From positions 1,502,501 through 1,566,500 of the forward strand of contig JAIVFI010000001.1 of NCBI GenBank assembly GCA_025558095.1: 64,000 nucleotides of DNA, in the 5' to 3' direction. The notes under the pieces were generated by a model that had not been told where the DNA came from, did no database searches, and saw only the letters and a program-made list of their open reading frames with translations. Position numbers and translations under genes: made by a program. This document shows, piece by piece, positions 60,273 to 64,000 of this stretch (the first letter of the stretch is position 1; each line of letters opens with the position of its first letter). Source of the stretch: Hyaloraphidium curvatum. Lineage: Eukaryota; Monoblepharomycota; Hyaloraphidiomycetes; Hyaloraphidiales; Hyaloraphidiaceae.

Positions 60273-61398
60273 GCTGGCGCGGGCGGGCCGGGCGCGAATC
60301 GGCGATATCGACGGCTCAATGGCTCGCCCAAGGACGGCAGAAACGCCGGGTTGCCGAACTATCGGCGTGGGTGGCTGGGTCGCGGCGCCAGCGTCCCTGT
60401 TCCTACCCCTGCGGAGCAAAGGACGGCACTGCCGGCGCATCCGAGCATATCACGCAGTCGCATGCACGCGATCTCCTCGTGGAGTGCGTTTGACGCGTTA
60501 CCGAGCTCGGCGGTGCTCTCCATGCGAACGCCGTCGGACCCCACCGACGCCACCTGCTCGCTCCGCCCAGAGGCCGCGGGACCACACGCAGGGGGAATGG
60601 GACGGCGGGTCCCACAAGGCAATGAGATAGCCACACACGAGCGCCGTACTTCTGCTGGTTTGCGAGATACATGGGTGCGGGGTTCGTTCCGCGGCGTTCA
60701 TCTTCTTGGCTTTGCCACCGGCCGCTCCGCCTCGTCGCGACTCTCAGCGGGCGCACCAAGGCGGTGCAGCTATGCAGGACAGCCGTTATTGTCGCCACGG
60801 AGCCGCTGCGGAAGTAAGAGCGTGAAGACGGCGAGGGGCCGAACCGCCGCTGCCGCTCCGGTGCGCGGCGGATATCAAGTTCGGCGACCCGGAAGAGCTT
60901 CTGGGAAACGCTAAGGGGTGGCGAGAGCTCAGGGTGAGGACGGAGGAGCTGATCAGGACCGTGGCCGAAGCAGATACATTGGGGACAGGGCCCTGGCCGG
61001 AGGTCTCCGACTTTGACGCGGATCGGTGACCCGCGGCGAATCAACCGTGAAGGAGCTTCGGTTGTTCCAATGCAAGAAGCGGAATGCCTTTTCCGCCCAC
61101 CAACTTCTCCGATCCAAGCTCGTGAACAGGAGGACACCGGACTGCGCGGACGCGCGGGACCCCAACACGGTGTGCAGCGGAGGCCGGGACGGCGGATGCC
61201 GCGGCCCCGGAAGCTCAGGATTCGGAGAGCTAGCTGATGGAATCTCATTTTCCGGCATGCATTTGGCGACCGGTTGCGGCGAGGCGGGGGTGCCTCGGGC
61301 TGGTGGGGCGCGGGTCCGCTCTCGCGAGGTCAGGGACTACCGTCTCCCAAATCCCCCGGCGGCCCGCTCCCCGGCCATCGCGATCCATCGCTGCTGCC
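60273..61398. other. 1.1-kb region with a coding-like remnant
   Basis: No complete gene found. On the plus strand 60868-61029 reads a protein-like stretch (ADIKFGDPEELLGNAKGW, RELRVRTEELIRTVAEADT, PEVSDFDADR, stop) with no start codon and a stop upstream. It looks like the last exon of a decayed or unrecognised gene. The rest should contain the promoters of both flanking secreted-protein genes. Confidence 0.4.
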
Positions 61399-63527
61399 AT
61401 GGCCAACATTCTCCGGTTGGCCCTCGTGGCCGCGCTTTTCGGCCTCCCGCACACGCTCTCGGCGCCGTTTCCCGTCGGCGAAGTCGGGACCCCGTGCACG
61501 GTGGGCGGCGCCGACCATCGTTCCCCGTCGCACATCGGCGAAAAAATCTCCCGAAACCTTCCAGGCCTCGACGACCGCGCAATGCTGGTCCGGCTGCTGC
61601 CTCGGCGGCACCTGCGCGCCCTTCACCTCGTGCTTCGGCGTCGCCCAGGCACCCGCGGACCGCATCTTCTACGGCGGCCCCGTCGTGACCGTCGAGGACG
61701 ACGGCCGCACCGCCGAGGCCGTCGCGGTGCGCAACGGGACCATCGTGGGCGTCGGCTGGACGGGGGACATCCTGCACCCGCGCTTCCAGGGCCCCAACAC
61801 GGAGATGGTGGACCTCAAGGGGCGAACGCTGGTGCCCGGATTCATCGACGGGCATTCGCACTTTTTCAGTTTCGGCTTCCAAGCCATCGGGGCGAACCTG
61901 CTGGCGGCACCGGACGGGCCCGCGGACACGATCGACGACATCGTCCGCGAGCTGACCAAGTTCGCCCAGGGGCCCGACGTCAACCTCACGGGGTGGGTGC
62001 TCGGCTTGCCGGGGAGCACATTGAAGTCGGCTGACTTCGCGACGCCAGATGGATCTTCGGCCTGGGCTACGACGATTCCCTCCTAGGCCGGCACCCGAAC
62101 CGGCTCGACCTCGACAAGGTTTCCACCACCGTCCCCGTGCTGGCCGCCCACATCTCCCTGCACTTCTGCGCGGTCAACTCGGTCGGCCTCGCACTCATCG
62201 GCTACAACGCCTCCACCAAGGACCCCGAGGGCGGCACTATCCAGCGCTTCCCCAACTCGACCGAGCCCAACGGCGTGCTTGAGGAGCTCGCAGCCATCCC
62301 CAACATGGCCAAGTTCCTGGCCCCCAACACCCCGCAGGACGCGCTGCTATTCGCCTCGCGCGGACAGGAAATGGCGCTGCGTTTCGGGTACACGACAGTG
62401 CAGGAGGGCAGGGCGCTGGGGCCGCAGCACGTGGTGCTCAAGGGGTTCGCGGACACGGGGCGGCTCAAGATCGACTGCGTGTCGTACATCGACTACACGG
62501 AGAAGAAGATCATCGATGCCGAGTTCCGTGGGACCGAGTACAGGAACCGATACCGCGTGGGGGGCCTGAAGGTAGCGACGGGGCCGTGGCACATGGCTAT
62601 TTCCGTCTTTGACGCCCCCGTCCATTGTGCAGATCACCCTCGACGGGTCCCCTCAAGGTCGCACCGCATGGCGCGGCGAGGACCGGCCGTACCTCGTCCC
62701 TCCCTACGGCCAGAACCCCGGCTTCTCGGGCAACGCGACCATCACGAACGAGACATTCATCCTCGAGCTCCTCGACGAGGCCTACCGGAAGGATTGGTGC
62801 GTCCGCCCGCGTGCTCCGCCCCTCGTTCACGCTTGACCCGATCCAAACCGGCTGCAGGCCGACGCTTGTGCACGCCAACGGCGAGGCCGCCATCGACCAA
62901 TACATCCACACCATGCGGCCGATGGTGGACAAGTACGGGGTCAAGGACCGGCGCAATGTGCTCATCCACGGGCAGTTTATCACCTCGGAACAGGTCGACG
63001 AGGTCGCGGACCTGGGCGACTCGCTGCTTTCGCTGTTCCGTGGGTCACTCTCCCCTTGCTGCGCCCCGCTTTGTTGATGACGGTCCCCGTGTCCAGCTAT
63101 GCACACGTTTTACTGGGGAGACTGGTACGACACCATCGTCGGGCCTGAAAAGGCCAACACCATCTCCCCCATGCGCACCGCGCTCAAGCGCTTCAGCACC
63201 ATCACCAGCCACACCGACGCCCCCGTCGCGCTGCCCAACCTGATGCAGATCGCGTGGTCAACCGTCAACCGGATCTCGCGCTCGGGGGCGGTCAAGGGCG
63301 AAGGGGAGCGGCTGACGGCTCTCGAGGCGCTCAAGACGTTCACTATCTGGGGGGCGTACCAGCACTTTGAGGAGGCGCGGAAGGGATCCATCGCGGAGGG
63401 GAAGCTGGCCGACCTGGTGGTGCTGTCGCACAACCCGCTCACGGTGGACCCGCTGTTCCTGAACAAGATCCAGGTGATGTCGACGATCAAGGAGGGCCAA
63501 ACTCTGTACACGCACTCGGATTGGTGA
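61399..63527 (+). CDS. secreted amidohydrolase (YtcJ-like, amidohydrolase 3)
   Basis: Exons 61399-61500, 61565-61992, 62049-62571, 62633-62796, 62858-63039 and 63097-63527, 609 aa. Signal peptide MANILRLALVAALFGLPHTL, then a Cys-rich bridge (CWSGCCLGGTCAPFTSC). The metal-dependent hydrolase core: IFYGGPVVTVEDDG, GRTLVPGFIDGHSHFF with the HxH pair, GWIFGLGYDDSLLGRHPNRL, HISLHFCAVNS, LDGSPQGRTAW, LVHANGEAAIDQY, LIHGQFITSEQVDE, SHTDAPV and GKLADLVVLS. This is the amidohydrolase_3 family of the YtcJ type; substrates (N-acyl or exocyclic amide/imine compounds) vary. Secretion of such an enzyme is unusual. Convergent with the oxidase gene at 63539. Confidence 0.88.
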
Positions 63528-63538
63528 AGAATTCGATC

Positions 63539-64000
63539 CTACACCATGGCCAGAGCTAGCAAGGCCGCAGCGGCCGCCCCCACACCCACGCCCGATCTCG
63601 CCCCCCGCGGCGCCCCGTTCGGCCTGCTCGTCGTCGAGGGCACCGCGGTCGCGGTCGCGGTCGCCGTCGCCGCACTGGCAGTCGGCGTCGCCGTCGGCAC
63701 CCCGCACGCCTGGTCCTTTGGCACGATCCACGGATCCGCCACCCCCTTGGGCTTCACCGTCAGCGTCATGAACATCCCCGAGCCCGCGTGCAGGTCGATG
63801 TGGCAGTGGAACGACCACGGCCCGGGGTTGTCGGCCTTGATGCGGACGACGGCGTAGCCGGGCGTGCTGCCGACGACCTGTGCCACGGGGACGGTGTCCC
63901 GAGACGCGGGGGCGGAGAGGTCCAGCGGGACCGAGGGGGAGAGCCGGCCGTCGGGCCCGAGGATGTCGCCGTTGCCCGTCGCGAGCACGGAGAAGGCGTA
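63539..64000 (-). CDS. multicopper oxidase (laccase-like) C-terminus, partial
   Basis: The frame enters from the right edge (YAFSVLATGNGDILG) and stops at 63539; 153 codons visible. NPGPWSFHCHIDLHAGSGM is the diagnostic copper-binding block of multicopper oxidases, with the HCHxxxH and a Met axial ligand position, preceded by the AVVRIKADNPGPW strand. Such enzymes (laccases, ferroxidases) oxidise phenols or metals and reduce O2 to water. The C-terminus is Ala/Thr/Ser-rich and ends in a hydrophobic stretch (VGVGAAAAALLALAMV), consistent with a GPI-attachment signal, so a surface-bound form is likely. The 5' part is outside the window. Confidence 0.92.
   Translation of the reverse strand, partial: YAFSVLATGNGDILGPDGRLSPSVPLDLSAPASRDTVPVAQVVGSTPGYAVVRIKADNPGPWSFHCHIDLHAGSGMFMTLTVKPKGVADPWIVPKDQACGVPTATPTASAATATATATAVPSTTSRPNGAPRGARSGVGVGAAAAALLALAMV

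Noticed and set aside
60403-61248. 281-codon minus-strand frame
   Set aside because: Arg/Pro/Ser-rich with scattered Trp and Cys, no motif and no paralogue; the opposite strand has a more protein-like stretch.
1-64000. prokaryotic origin, operons or CRISPR array
   Set aside because: Introns, CAND1, MYND, F-box-like and WD40 genes show a eukaryotic nucleus. The only regular repeats are coding (Sel1).
1-64000. transposable elements and tRNA genes
   Set aside because: No transposase, reverse transcriptase or integrase motif was seen in any frame inspected, and no T-loop/B-box with pairing arms was found. GGATTCGAGTCC near 8670 was examined, but its flanks do not pair. A tRNAscan-SE run would be decisive.

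Overview
The window is nuclear DNA of a very GC-rich eukaryote. Most likely it is an early-diverging (zoosporic) fungus, but the lineage is an inference. Reasons: a full CAND1 gene, a GT71 (MNN-type) mannosyltransferase, MYND and F-box-like proteins and TKL kinases; many short introns (about 45-85 nt) with GTGGGT/GTGAGT donors and CAG/TAG acceptors; no operons or Shine-Dalgarno spacing. Genes are dense, on both strands, and many neighbours are paralogues at different stages of decay.

Layout. 0-1 kb: 3' truncated Sel1-repeat gene (minus). 1.4-2.7 kb: Skp1/BTB-like protein. 3-5.3 kb: a multi-pass membrane protein (family M, clade A) and an internally deleted copy. 5.5-7.7 kb: two copies of an unknown soluble family (family S). 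7.9-8.6 kb: quinone reductase-like flavoprotein. 8.8-13.5 kb: CAND1 in 12 exons. 13.5-14.4 kb: broken ankyrin gene. 14.9-15.9 kb: secreted protein. 16-20 kb: two more clade A membrane genes (minus). 20-30 kb: GT71 enzyme, ankyrin/coiled-coil/TKL kinase, SDR, MYND protein and a 17-exon Baeyer-Villiger-type monooxygenase. 29.6-33.5 kb: two broken family S copies and a large inverted repeat whose arms each carry a near-identical 158-aa protein. 33.9-39.1 kb: RRM protein, WDR53-like protein, Sel1/coiled-coil/TKL kinase. 39.3-43.9 kb: helical-bundle plus VWA protein, zinc-finger protein, F-box-like protein, LRR-like fragment. 44-50.7 kb: three family M clade B genes, the last a pseudogene, with two unrelated genes between them. 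51-57.1 kb: F-box/LRR-like genes, a secreted beta-helix protein, an alpha/beta hydrolase and truncated duplicates of both. 57.3-60.3 kb: a secreted trypsin-fold protein that has lost its catalytic His and Ser and carries two P-domains. 61.4-64 kb: a secreted amidohydrolase and the C-terminus of a multicopper oxidase (minus, runs off the window).

The most interesting content is (1) family M, an expanded seven-hydrophobic-segment family with a CxCx4C motif, possibly related to gustatory-receptor-like proteins; (2) the double P-domain pseudoprotease; (3) the inverted repeat carrying a protein like the bacterial LiaF C-terminal domain; and (4) the kinases and the VWA protein joined to Sel1, ankyrin or helical-bundle modules. 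Exon coordinates were derived by hand from reading frames, splice signals and comparison of paralogues.
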